Assembly (NCBI RefSeq): GCF_004005375.1
Contig: NZ_RZUF01000013.1
Span: forward strand, 62,001-126,000
Direction of reading: 5' to 3'
Length of the DNA: 64,000 nt
Source: Rheinheimera sediminis
Lineage (GTDB): Bacteria > Pseudomonadota > Gammaproteobacteria > Enterobacterales > Alteromonadaceae
Positions within the stretch are counted from its first letter, which is position 1, and each line of letters begins with the position of its first letter. The position numbers were made by a program, and so were the translations under genes. Below are positions 56,296 to 64,000 of this stretch, piece after piece. The notes under the pieces are model-generated. The model did no database searches. It saw only the letters and a list, made by a program, of their open reading frames with translations, and was not told where the DNA came from.

Positions 56296-56649
56296 ATGTT
56301 TTCAGCAACAGAGCAAGCCTACAATCTTGAGATAGAACAAGCACAACAGGCTCGACGCCAGCAGCTCTGGCAACAAGCCTGGTATCATGCGGAGCGGGCA
56401 CATATTTTGGGCCAGCAGCGGTTTTTATTGCACCTGCAAAGCCATTGGCTAATGTTAAAACTGGCGACCGAGCAAGCAGATTGGTTTGAAATCCGTGGGC
56501 AAGTACTGCGCTTGCTACTTACGCCTTTGGGGCATTTAAGCGGGCGTTTACCTGTTGGAAATCCAGGTAGTAGCCGATACCCTGTCATGCAGGCTCAGCC
56601 TGTGCCTGAAGATCTGAACTCCATTTTATCGGGTACAAAACAGTCTTAG
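56296..56649 (+). CDS. DUF3703 family protein
   Basis: 117 residues from the ATG at 56296 (a TTG at 56293 is possible; GGAG at 56282). HAERAHILGQQRFLLHLQSHWLMLKLATEQADWFEIRGQVLRLLL and GHLSGRLPVGNPG match the DUF3703 pattern. The family is all-helical, has no known activity and is often found beside heavy-metal resistance genes. It is divergent from the His-rich copper genes here. Confidence 0.82.
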   Translation: MFSATEQAYNLEIEQAQQARRQQLWQQAWYHAERAHILGQQRFLLHLQSHWLMLKLATEQADWFEIRGQVLRLLLTPLGHLSGRLPVGNPGSSRYPVMQAQPVPEDLNSILSGTKQS

Positions 56650-56719
56650 TGATAAACTATGATCGACTATTTTGTGGTATGTTTTGCCAAAGAGCTTTTT
56701 TTATCAAAGGAGTGTATGC

Positions 56720-58291
56720 ATGCAGGTTGCCGAAATTCCATCTAACGAACAGGAAAGATTAAAGGCGCTCCTTGCATTGCAGATCCTCGATACTGAAGCT
56801 GAGGCTACATTTGATGCTATTACATCCCTGGCAGCAACTTTGTTTCAGGTGCCTATAGCGCTTGTCTCATTGATTGACGAGCAGAGGCAGTGGTTTAAAA
56901 GTAAGCAAGGGCTGGAAGTCTGTCAGACCGATCGTAAGTTGGCTTTTTGCGCTCACGCCATTTTACAACCTGATATTTTTATCGTCGAGGACGCATCGCA
57001 AGATAAACGTTTTGCCGACAATCCTTTAGTTTCTGCAGTTCCAAATATTCGCTTTTATGCAGGTTGTCCACTGATAAACGAGCAGGGCTATGCTTTGGGC
57101 ACCTTATGTATTATCGACGTTGCTCCAAGGCAGATAACGGAACAGGACAAAGCCATACTGCGTCAACTTGGCGCTATGGTCATGGTAAGGCTGAATGAGC
57201 ACAAGCAAAAGCTACAAACCGAACATAAGCTACAGTTATTGGCCTTGTTATTAGATTCTATCCCCGATGCGTTGGTCGCCTGTGACAGCGAAGGAAAATT
57301 AGAGCAATTTAATAAGAGTGCGTCTGACTGGCATGGTGTAGATCTTCGGCAATGCGATTCAGAGTCGTGGAGCCACTATTACAACTTGTATGAAGAAGAT
57401 GGCCATACCCTGTTGCCGATTGAACGAATCCCTTTATACAGGGCTTTTCAAGGCGAAACTGTGTTAGGGCAAGAGATATGTATTAAAGCAAAGGAGAAAG
57501 CTCCGCGTTGGGTGCGTTGTAGGGGAGAGCAACTGAAAAGCCGTTCAGGCCAACTGCTGGGGGCTTTGGTGTTGATGCATGATATCAGCGAACAAAAACA
57601 GCTGGAGCAGATGAAAACAGATTTTATTTCCACCGTTAGCCACGAGCTGCGTACTCCTATCACAGCCATAAGTGGTGCTCTGGATTTAGTGACTCATCAG
57701 GTGTTGGGAGAAGTACCTGAAAAAGCACTTGCTATGTTGAAGGTGGCCAGTCAAAACAGTAAAAGATTGCAATGGCTGGTGAACGATTTGTTGGATATGG
57801 AAAAGCTGAGTGCTGGAAAAATGGATTTTAATTTGCAGCCTTGTGACCTTGCTCAGGAATGTCAGCAAGCAGTCAACCAGAATCAGCCCTATGCTGACAG
57901 CTTCGCAGTGCAGTTGTCTCTATTACCTAATGAACCTTTGGTTCTGGTGCTGGACAGTCACAGATTGCAGCAAGTGCTGAGTAATTTACTCTCTAATGCT
58001 ATTAAATACTCAACCAGCGGGGCTGAGGTTTATCTGAGTTATTACCGCAGAGGGGATAAAATTCGTATTCAGGTTGAAGATAAAGGTGAAGGTATACCGC
58101 TGCATTTTCAGCCAAAAATATTTCAGCGTTTCGCCCAGGCAGAACGCTGTGATAACAAAGCACGTTCAGGCACAGGGCTTGGCCTTGCCATCAGCCGAGC
58201 TCTTATCGAGTCTATGGGTGGTACTCTTGATTTCAGTTCAATACCAGGCCAGGGCTCAGTGTTTTATTGCGATTTTCCCTTTCCAGTCTGA
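56720..58291 (+). CDS. Sensor histidine kinase with GAF and PAS domains, soluble
   Basis: 523 residues from the ATG at 56720 (AAAGGAG upstream). No membrane helix. A GAF domain (about 20-165: ATLFQVPIALVSLIDEQRQWFKS, FCAHAI, FYAGCPL) precedes a PAS domain (about 180-290, LLDSIPDALVACDSEGKLEQFN), a HisKA dimer with the phospho-acceptor His308 in STVSHELRTP and an HATPase with NLLSNAIKYS, GEGIP and GTGLGLAIS. It should sense a cytoplasmic or light/redox signal. No response regulator is adjacent, so it is an orphan kinase. Confidence 0.93.
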   Translation: MQVAEIPSNEQERLKALLALQILDTEAEATFDAITSLAATLFQVPIALVSLIDEQRQWFKSKQGLEVCQTDRKLAFCAHAILQPDIFIVEDASQDKRFADNPLVSAVPNIRFYAGCPLINEQGYALGTLCIIDVAPRQITEQDKAILRQLGAMVMVRLNEHKQKLQTEHKLQLLALLLDSIPDALVACDSEGKLEQFNKSASDWHGVDLRQCDSESWSHYYNLYEEDGHTLLPIERIPLYRAFQGETVLGQEICIKAKEKAPRWVRCRGEQLKSRSGQLLGALVLMHDISEQKQLEQMKTDFISTVSHELRTPITAISGALDLVTHQVLGEVPEKALAMLKVASQNSKRLQWLVNDLLDMEKLSAGKMDFNLQPCDLAQECQQAVNQNQPYADSFAVQLSLLPNEPLVLVLDSHRLQQVLSNLLSNAIKYSTSGAEVYLSYYRRGDKIRIQVEDKGEGIPLHFQPKIFQRFAQAERCDNKARSGTGLGLAISRALIESMGGTLDFSSIPGQGSVFYCDFPFPV

Positions 58292-58321
58292 GGCAAGGCC
58301 GGCTCAAAGCAAAGGTGCATT

Positions 58322-58660
58322 TTAGTTGTTGCCCGTCTCAGCCAACAGGCTGAATAAAGCCTCGATTGACTCTGCCTGAATTTTTACAATACAACTTTGA
58401 GCCAAGGCAAAAAAATGAGACTGCACCATGGCTGTTAACTCTGACAACTCAAACTGCTTAAATACTAAAGGTAAAGCAGAACTGTCTTGATTCATCTGAT
58501 GCAGCAAATAAGCCTGACCTTTTGCATCAATCAGCAGGTCTTCTGGTGTTAAGTAAAGTTGCTGCAATGCATGGAACTGCCTGAAACAGCTTGGACCCGC
58601 TAGATAAATCAGCTCATCCTGACCTGTGAATTTAAAAATTGCCGGGTAGCTAATCATCAT
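58322..58660 (-). CDS. Small protein, DUF4144-like
   Basis: 112 residues, soluble, starting MMISYPAIFKFTGQDELIYL. It contains an acidic helix-rich chain without Cys. It resembles the DUF4144 group known from Shewanella and relatives, with function unknown. A weak ribosome site precedes the ATG pair. It converges with the kinase gene. Confidence 0.6.
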   Translation of the reverse strand: MMISYPAIFKFTGQDELIYLAGPSCFRQFHALQQLYLTPEDLLIDAKGQAYLLHQMNQDSSALPLVFKQFELSELTAMVQSHFFALAQSCIVKIQAESIEALFSLLAETGNN

Positions 58661-58735
58661 AAGTACTCAGTAAAATCTTAGCGCTAGTGTATCTGCAAAA
58701 TCCTTGAAGTTGCCACCTGTCAGCAATTTCTGCAG

Positions 58736-58833
58736 AAAAAAAGCCCCTTGCTATGAATAGACAAGGGGCAAAAGGCGCGGATGGGCCTATGGGTTACACT
58801 GTTCTGTGATATTCAGCGGGAACTATCACAACG
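58736..58833 (-). ncRNA. Candidate small RNA with its own terminator
   Basis: On the minus strand a TATAAC -10 (58845-58840) precedes a segment with hairpin TGTGATA/TATCACA (58830-58805), an unpaired A/C-rich stretch and a strong terminator: GCCCCTTG (58769-58762) with CAAGGGGC (58750-58743) and seven Ts (58742-58736). The -35 is poor. No gene of that strand ends here; the nearest leftward gene starts beyond it, at 58660. This orphan terminator is best explained by a short transcript of about 98 bases. Confidence 0.4.
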
Positions 58834-58912
58834 AATAAAGTTATACTCTCTTTACTTTGTCAGTAAAATTCGAATATAACTTCTGATATGTTCGTAAATT
58901 ATTGAGAATTAA

Positions 58913-59815
58913 ATGACTCCGGTGAATTACAATCAACTCTATTATTTTTACCTGGTGGCTGAACATGGCAGTATTGCCAGAGTCAGTGAACTGTTGCATA
59001 TCACTCCACAAACGATCAGCGGCCAAATCAGCGCCTTTGAGCATGGTATAGGCACTGCTTTGTTCTCCCGTCAGGGCAAAAGACTAATTCCTACTGAACT
59101 TGGAATTGTGGTGCAACGTTATGCTGCTGATATCTTTCAGCTCGGAGATGAGTTGAAAGCTGTATTGACCCGCCAGCACAGTAGTTGGCAGAGTTTTAGC
59201 GTGGGTATTACCGATGTACTGCCAAAAGCTTTTGTCTATGAAATGCTTAAACCTATTTTACAGCTTCCAATTAAACTGATTTGCCGCGAAGGGGAGCAGG
59301 CTGGGCTATTGTCCGAGTTAGCCATCAATAAACTGGATATGGTTTTGTCTGATCAACCTATTCAGCCTGGCAGTCATGTCAAAGCATACAGCCATTTAGT
59401 CACTGAATCTCCTATGGCTGTGTATGCGAGTGAGTCTTTGGCTGAGCAACTCAGTGCTGATTTTCCACGCTCCTTACATGATCAGCCTTTTTTATTACAA
59501 GGAAAAAAATCTATTATCCGCCAGCAGTTAATAGGATGGTTTAACGAAGTGGAAGTACAGCCTGATGTAGTGGCTGAATTTGATGACAGTGCTCTGATGC
59601 AGGCTTTTGCTCAGCAAGGACTTGGCGCTTTTGCCGCTCCTTTGTTACTGGAAAGTCAGCTATTGACCAACTACCGCTTGTTAAAAGTTGGGGTGATCCA
59701 CAGAGTCACAGAGCGTTTTTATGCGATATCGCCTGAACGTAAACTGACCCATCCGGCCGTATTGCAACTGGTAAAGGCGCTGCAACAGGACGGCCGGATC
59801 AGTAGTGACAGTTAG
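58913..59815 (+). CDS. nhaR: NhaR-type LysR regulator
   Basis: 300 residues. The start NYNQLYYFYLVAEHGSIARVSELLHITPQTISGQISAFEHGIG is the NhaR form of the LysR helix-turn-helix (LYYF...GSIARxSExLHxTPQTISGQ). A LysR effector domain follows. NhaR activates the Na+/H+ antiporter nhaA in response to Na+. nhaA is not in the window. It starts 80 bases from the candidate sRNA promoter, on the opposite strand. Confidence 0.9.
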   Translation: MTPVNYNQLYYFYLVAEHGSIARVSELLHITPQTISGQISAFEHGIGTALFSRQGKRLIPTELGIVVQRYAADIFQLGDELKAVLTRQHSSWQSFSVGITDVLPKAFVYEMLKPILQLPIKLICREGEQAGLLSELAINKLDMVLSDQPIQPGSHVKAYSHLVTESPMAVYASESLAEQLSADFPRSLHDQPFLLQGKKSIIRQQLIGWFNEVEVQPDVVAEFDDSALMQAFAQQGLGAFAAPLLLESQLLTNYRLLKVGVIHRVTERFYAISPERKLTHPAVLQLVKALQQDGRISSDS

Positions 59816-59819
59816 CTGG

Positions 59820-61034
59820 TTAAGCTGCAGAAAAGGGTTGCAGTTGCTGTTGAGTGCGTTTAGTCCCCGATAACAACTGCTCTGTGGCCTGATCTATAGC
59901 CGCCATTTGTTGATAGGCCAGATTGGTGCCTTGTTCAATTTCGGTCAGATGATGATGGTTTTGCTCTGAGCTATGCGCCAGTTGCTGCACATGCTGCTGG
60001 ATATGGTTCAACTGCTGCTGGGCATTTTTTAGCTGCAGCTCCAACTGACTGAAATCGCCACTGGTTTGCTGAATTTGTTGCTGAGCTTCTCCAGCCTGTT
60101 GTTGCAGCTGTTCTGACTCATTTTTAGTGTCCCTTACCAGCACATCCATTTCATTCAGAAATCCTGAGATCTGGCCTGTCGCGCTATTCACTTTAGCGGC
60201 CAGAGTACGGACTTCGTCTGCTACTACCGCAAAACCACGGCCAGCTTCACCAGCCCGTGCTGCTTCAATAGCGGCATTCAGCGCCAAGAGGTTGGTTTGA
60301 TCAGAGAAGTTTTCCACCATCAATAAAATCTGCCGCACGTTTTCGGCGTTTTTCTGTAAACCTGTGACTGTGCCACCAAAATTGGCCAACAGCTGCTCAA
60401 TTTTATGCAGTTGAGTGGTTAACTGGTTTAGTTGAGTACTGGCTGTTTTGGCGTTATGGACAGTGCTAGTGGCCACTTCTATCACTTGGTCGTTGCTTTG
60501 CACTATTTCTGACAAACGCTGCAAGGACTGATCGCTTTGAGCGCGGATCTGTTGACTGCTTTGCTCGGCACCCTGTAATTGGTGCCTGGTACTGTGCACT
60601 GCTTCAGCTACTTGCTGGTTGACATGAAAGTTACTGGACGCTTGCTGATGAATATCCCGCAGCATAGTGGATAACTGATCAACAAATAAATTGTATTGCT
60701 CAGATAAAGTGCGGAATTCGTCAAAGGTAAACGCAGGCAAGCGGGTTTTTAAATCGCTGCCAGCCTGATTCGCTTGTTGTAGTGCATGCACCAGAGCTTT
60801 CACCGGCCGCACTATTAAGTGCATCAGATAGCCTATGGTAAAGATAAAAGCCCCGGTGCCGAGGATCAGGATCCACCACCAGCTTTGGCCTGCGCTGCCT
60901 TCATTCGGATAAGCCGCGAACATGGCCAGCCAGAAAATCAGTGTTAAGAAGCCAATATTGCCGACAATTTTTAATGTCAGGCTATAAAAAAACTGCCGCT
61001 CAACCGCACTGTAAATATCGTTAAATATGCTCAT
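59820..61034 (-). CDS. Methyl-accepting chemotaxis protein without periplasmic sensor
   Basis: 404 residues. Two membrane helices close together (about 20-42 and 51-71) leave almost no periplasmic loop, followed by HAMP and a signalling domain with [34 protein letters not shown]. The C-terminal part is unusually rich in Gln. Sensing is probably of membrane or cytoplasmic state. It ends 4 bases from the nhaR stop. Confidence 0.9.
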   Translation of the reverse strand: MSIFNDIYSAVERQFFYSLTLKIVGNIGFLTLIFWLAMFAAYPNEGSAGQSWWWILILGTGAFIFTIGYLMHLIVRPVKALVHALQQANQAGSDLKTRLPAFTFDEFRTLSEQYNLFVDQLSTMLRDIHQQASSNFHVNQQVAEAVHSTRHQLQGAEQSSQQIRAQSDQSLQRLSEIVQSNDQVIEVATSTVHNAKTASTQLNQLTTQLHKIEQLLANFGGTVTGLQKNAENVRQILLMVENFSDQTNLLALNAAIEAARAGEAGRGFAVVADEVRTLAAKVNSATGQISGFLNEMDVLVRDTKNESEQLQQQAGEAQQQIQQTSGDFSQLELQLKNAQQQLNHIQQHVQQLAHSSEQNHHHLTEIEQGTNLAYQQMAAIDQATEQLLSGTKRTQQQLQPFSAA

Positions 61035-61172
61035 GTCCTGACTCTCAGTCTAAGTTACAAACCCAATTGCTGACGTTGAACTATAAACCATTATGGAAAA
61101 GATTTTATTGTTCTGAGTCATACCATAACCAGTTTTTCCAGATTTTTTAAGTGCATAGCGCAGATTGTTTTT

Positions 61173-61207
61173 ATACAATGCGTATATGAATCGTATATAG
61201 GTTGTAT
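61173..61207. promoter_or_regulatory. Operator of the ParD-like/map pair
   Basis: ATACAA (61173-61178) and TTGTAT (61202-61207) form an outer inverted repeat around two direct CGTATAT repeats (61181-61187, 61192-61198) spaced 11 bases. Such paired sites, one helical turn apart, suit ribbon-helix-helix dimers. They lie just before the ParD-like start. Confidence 0.55.
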
Positions 61208-61209
61208 CT

Positions 61210-61440
61210 ATGGGTATAGTCAAAATATCGGACGACCTGCATCAGGACCTGCGCGAAGCCAGCAAAGTGATGGCGCGTTCGATCAATGCGCAGGCTGAAT
61301 TCTGGATCAGAGTGGGTATGCTTGCTGAATTAAATCCGCAACACAGTTACCAGGAATTGTGTCGAAAATTGCTGAAGAATAAATCATCCACTTTGCAGGA
61401 CTTGCTAAATGAACTCGATCCATCTGAAAACCCCGGTTGA
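61210..61440 (+). CDS. ParD-like ribbon-helix-helix protein
   Basis: 76 residues. MGIVKISDDLHQDLREASKVMARSINAQAEFWIRVGMLAELNP is the beta-strand and first helices of a ParD-like antitoxin fold. The helical end overlaps the start of map by 32 bases, so translation is coupled. No ParE-type toxin is seen; a methionine aminopeptidase takes its place. Confidence 0.82.
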   Translation: MGIVKISDDLHQDLREASKVMARSINAQAEFWIRVGMLAELNPQHSYQELCRKLLKNKSSTLQDLLNELDPSENPG

Positions 61441-62203
61441 ACTCGAGATCCAACGCAAAGCCGGGCAGTTACTGGTGCAGGTTTTTCTGATGCTCGATGA
61501 GCTGGTTAAGCCTGGTGTCAGCACTATGCAAATTAATGATGCAGTCGAAGCTTTTATCCGTGGACCGCTGGGCGCGAGGCCAGCGAGTAAAGGTCAGTAT
61601 GATTATTTGTATGTGTTGAACAGCTCGATCAACGAGGTGGTCTGTCATGGTATACCTAAACAGACGGACATTCTCAAAGAGGGCGATATTGTGAATCTGG
61701 ACATAACGCTGGAAAAAGATGGTTTTATAGCCGATTCCAGCAAAATGTATTGTATTGGCAAGGTCAGTTCATTTGCGCAGAAACTGGTGGATGTGACCTA
61801 TAAGGCACTGTGGCAGGGCATTTATCAGGTGAAACCCGGTGCTCGTTTAGGAGATATAGCCGCAGCTGTGCAACAGTGCGCTGAACAGCATGGTTATTCG
61901 GTGGTGAGGGAATACTGTGGTCATGGTATAGGCCGTGAAATGCACGAAGAGCCACAAATTCTGCATTATGGTAAGGCTGGCACAGGCCTGACGTTAAAAC
62001 CCGGCATGGTGTTTACCATAGAGCCTATGATCAATCAGGGCGACAGGCGCATTAAACAAAAATCCGACGGTTGGACAGTGGTCACCAAAGATAAAAAACT
62101 CTCTGCGCAGTGGGAGCACACCATAGCGGTCACTGACACAGGTTTTTCCGTACTGACATTAAGGCCTGAAGAGCAGCATCTGGTTTTGGCTACTGCAGTA
62201 TAA
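61409..62203 (+). CDS. map: Type I methionine aminopeptidase
   Basis: 264 residues. It removes the N-terminal Met from nascent proteins. The metal ligands are present: NLDITLEKDGFIADSS (two Asp), GHGIGREMHEEP (His), FTIEPM (Glu) and QWEHTIAVT (Glu). AGGAC precedes the ATG. The chromosome most likely has another map near rpsB-tsf, so this copy coupled to a ParD-like regulator is probably an accessory enzyme; this is inference. Confidence 0.94.
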   Translation: MNSIHLKTPVELEIQRKAGQLLVQVFLMLDELVKPGVSTMQINDAVEAFIRGPLGARPASKGQYDYLYVLNSSINEVVCHGIPKQTDILKEGDIVNLDITLEKDGFIADSSKMYCIGKVSSFAQKLVDVTYKALWQGIYQVKPGARLGDIAAAVQQCAEQHGYSVVREYCGHGIGREMHEEPQILHYGKAGTGLTLKPGMVFTIEPMINQGDRRIKQKSDGWTVVTKDKKLSAQWEHTIAVTDTGFSVLTLRPEEQHLVLATAV

Positions 62204-62664
62204 CGAGGAGCATATTGACTGCTGCAGACTCCATAGGTGTAGCTAAAGCCTCGGCTTTTTTACAACATATAAAAATGACAGAGTCTTGCCAGTGCGCGAA
62301 GGGCAGCAGAACTACTGGCTTTGTAACAACTTGCAATCGCGATTGTTAGACTTGAAATGACAAAACCGGACTCAGTGCCACAGGCCTGCGCCCTGAGCAG
62401 AGCAGCTGTTAAAACCAGACTCCCGGTTGGCAGATGCTATAGGCCAGAGTGCTGTTACTTTGTTTGAGTTGGCGCACTTGATACGACAAAAATAGCTGGA
62501 TAAACTCCGGTGTCACATAGTTAAACTCTCCCTATAATCTTTGAGCCTGATCAAAGACTTAGGCTTTGTTCGAAAAATTGTGCAAATTTTCGTCGAAAAT
62601 AGCTTGCCTGTTGGCTGATGTTTCACCACTATGACAGTCGCTTTTTCTTCAAGGAGTGACTGCC
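62204..62664. other. About 460-base gap after map; only weak signals
   Basis: A short stem AAAGC/GCTTT with a six-T run (62245-62261) could end map transcription. An imperfect hairpin CGAAAAATT/AAATTTTCG lies at about 62570-62591 in front of the next gene. No gene or RNA is evident; a short minus-strand frame was rejected. Confidence 0.45.
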
Positions 62665-62865
62665 ATGACATCGAGCTTTATGCTTGCAGTGCATTTGAAA
62701 ACTGCACAACAATTCAAAGAACAAGGCCATGATTTGCAGTATGTGGTAAAGCATTTTCACAAAGTGGGCATACCGGAAGATGAAATACCGGAACTGCTGC
62801 CCCTGTTGGGTTTTGCTCTGGACGCCGATCCTTTGGCTTTACGCAGTACAAGCCACAAAGACTGA
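62665..62865 (+). CDS. Small soluble protein of unknown function
   Basis: 66 residues from the ATG at 62665, with a strong AAGGAG at 62651-62656 eight bases upstream and a good terminator after it. It starts MTSSFMLAVHLKTAQQFKEQGH and has DLQYVVKHFHKVGIPEDEIPELLPLLG, helix-turn-like but not a family I know. The clean signals at both ends suggest a real gene. Confidence 0.72.
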   Translation: MTSSFMLAVHLKTAQQFKEQGHDLQYVVKHFHKVGIPEDEIPELLPLLGFALDADPLALRSTSHKD

Positions 62866-62874
62866 CTTCAAATG

Positions 62875-62904
62875 AAAACGCTACCTAAAAGGTGGCGTTT
62901 TACT
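62875..62904 (+). terminator. Terminator after the small protein
   Basis: AAAACGCTACCT (62875-62886) pairs with AGGTGGCGTTTT (62890-62901), one G-U pair included, followed by Ts. Confidence 0.88.
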
Positions 62905-62930
62905 CTGTTTAGCAAAGGCACTGTTGTAGT

Positions 62931-62955
62931 AAAAAAACAGGCCCATTCGGGCCTG
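62931..62955 (-). terminator. Terminator of the Ca2+/Na+ antiporter gene
   Basis: CAGGCCC (62938-62944) and GGGCCTG (62949-62955) pair; on the minus strand seven Ts follow (62937-62931). Confidence 0.85.
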
Positions 62956-62980
62956 CTATTGAGAATATAAGCCTTTATGA

Positions 62981-64000
62981 TCAAACGGCTTTTCTATTTT
63001 TTATCCTGTCGTGGATAAACGAAGCGGCAACATAAAACACCACCAACGGCAGCAGGCCAAATAAGATACCTTGCTGCAACTCTGTTAAATACGCCTCTTT
63101 TAATGCCACAGCGACCAGATACCAGGTGTAGGCGATATACAGCAGCATAAATAACAAACCTTCTATGCGGTTCAGTACTGAGCCGATGAAAAACAGTGGT
63201 ACACAAAGCACAGCTACAGCCACCATCACTGGAATGTCGACTGTTGCCATATGTTCGCCTGCCAGCAAAGGAATCGGAGATACAACGCCTGATATACCCA
63301 GCACACAAAGAATATTAAAAATATTACTACCCACCACATTGCCTACTGCTATATCACGTTCGCCTCTTAAGGTGGCCACCACTGAGGTCACCACTTCAGG
63401 TAAAGAGGTGCCCGCTGCAATAATAGTCAGACCAATCACTGCCTCATTTACTCCCAGGGCGCGGGCAATTTCCACTGCACTGTCGACCAAAAAACGAGAG
63501 CCTAAAACTAACAGCACTAAACCGCCTAACAATAACAGCAGATTTTGCCAGGTTGGAACTTTGGCTTTGAGCATTTCCTCTACTTCTTCATCTACTGTGT
63601 CCACTCCCTGAGCTTTGCCCTGACGGAATAAAAACCAGGTATAGCTAACCAGACCAAAGGCCAGAATAGCAGCTTCGATACGAGTAATAGCTCCGTCAAA
63701 AGTCATCCACATGGCAAGGATTGATACTAATACCATAATAGGCACGTCTTGACGGATCAGTTGGCGCGAGATAACTAAAGGCGAAATCATCGCTGCTGCA
63801 CCCAAAATAAACAGCACATTAAAGATGTTACTGCCCACTGCGTTGGCGATAGCCAGTTCAGCCTGACCAGAATAAGCAGCTTTGACACTGACAGCCAATT
63901 CAGGTGCACTGGTGCCAAAAGCTACCACTGTTAAACCAATGACCAAAGCCGGAATGCCAAAAGAGCCAGCCAAACGCGCTGCGCCTTTGACCAACAAATC
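62981..64000 (-). CDS. Calcium/sodium antiporter (CaCA, YrbG type), cut by window end
   Basis: 340 residues are visible; the frame runs open to base 64000 and the N-terminus (probably 40-50 residues) is missing. Two alpha-repeats are clear: GTSAPELAVSVKAA...GSNIFNVLFILG and GTSLPEVVTSVVAT...GSNIFNILCVLG, the ion sites of CaCA antiporters. An acidic cytoplasmic loop (VDEEVEEMLK) separates the halves. It exchanges Na+ for Ca2+ or similar cations across the inner membrane. Confidence 0.95.
   Translation of the reverse strand, partial: DLLVKGAARLAGSFGIPALVIGLTVVAFGTSAPELAVSVKAAYSGQAELAIANAVGSNIFNVLFILGAAAMISPLVISRQLIRQDVPIMVLVSILAMWMTFDGAITRIEAAILAFGLVSYTWFLFRQGKAQGVDTVDEEVEEMLKAKVPTWQNLLLLLGGLVLLVLGSRFLVDSAVEIARALGVNEAVIGLTIIAAGTSLPEVVTSVVATLRGERDIAVGNVVGSNIFNILCVLGISGVVSPIPLLAGEHMATVDIPVMVAVAVLCVPLFFIGSVLNRIEGLLFMLLYIAYTWYLVAVALKEAYLTELQQGILFGLLPLVVFYVAASFIHDRIKNRKAV

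Noticed and set aside
58805-58830. CRP site (TGTGATA...TATCACA)
   Set aside because: The half-sites are 12 bases apart, not 6; a hairpin in RNA fits better.
62455-62514. A minus-strand GTG frame behind a GGGAGAG site
   Set aside because: It stops after 19 codons and has no recognisable sequence.
1-64000. CRISPR arrays, tRNA or rRNA genes, intact IS elements or prophage
   Set aside because: No regularly spaced repeats, cloverleaf-like stretches, rRNA-like segments or transposase or phage genes were seen by reading.

Overview
The window looks like chromosome of an aerobic or facultative gammaproteobacterium of the Rheinheimera/Alishewanella/Alteromonadales type. This is inference from gene content: hrcA-grpE with a sigma-32 promoter, a pqiABC operon, the sodium-pumping oadGAB operon, AguA/AguB, NhaR, a GlyGly-CTERM protease, cydABX-cydDC and many chemoreceptors. 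No rRNA, tRNA, CRISPR array, intact insertion sequence or prophage was seen. Intergenic spaces are short, and most gene ends carry recognisable hairpin terminators.

Layout. 1-1930: the start of nadK (leftward), then hrcA-grpE behind a sigma-32 promoter. 1978-5568: pqiABC, lipid/envelope transport. 5860-9044: oadGAB, the Na+-pumping oxaloacetate decarboxylase. 9062-11481: anmK and an M23 murein hydrolase, leftward and overlapping. 11643-12845: tyrS. 12916-14680: a divergent unit of a HTH/degenerate-receiver regulator, an SPFH (band 7) protein and a ribbon-helix-helix protein. 14946-18565: AEC transporter, GIY-YIG protein, an ERIC element, RhlE helicase, a GNAT and a parvulin. 18859-22602: a large secreted subtilase. 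22908-27124: aguBA, a thioredoxin-like peroxiredoxin and a UbiF-type hydroxylase.

27159-35319 is an arabinan/arabinoside utilisation locus. On the left-going side are a GH127, a cytoplasmic GH43 and a GPH-family sugar symporter. On the right-going side are a secreted endo-arabinanase-like GH43 and a GH43 lipoprotein with ricin-type lectin modules. Three palindromes sharing a GTAATAC core lie in its promoter regions and probably bind a common regulator that is not in the window. The GH127 gene is bracketed by two REP-like hairpins, one of which supplies its stop codon.

36187-39426 is a porin, one-lobe PstS-like protein and chemoreceptor operon with an internal hairpin attenuator. 39767-45950 is the cytochrome bd operon cydABX-cydDC (with the 38-residue CydX) and a perfect FNR box upstream. 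47025-56649 is copper handling: copZ and copA with divergent CueR-type promoters, cueR, then (after a second subtilase) a multicopper oxidase, an orphan TolC-like lipoprotein, two His/Met-rich exported proteins and a DUF3703 protein. 56720-64000 holds an orphan GAF-PAS histidine kinase, a DUF4144-like protein, a candidate leftward sRNA, nhaR, a second chemoreceptor, a ParD-like/methionine aminopeptidase pair with its own operator, a small unknown protein and a Ca2+/Na+ antiporter cut by the window end.

The observations most worth testing are the candidate sRNA at 58736-58833, the GTAATAC regulon, the ParD-like/Map pair, the SPFH/RHH/atypical-receiver unit, and the ERIC and REP-like elements.
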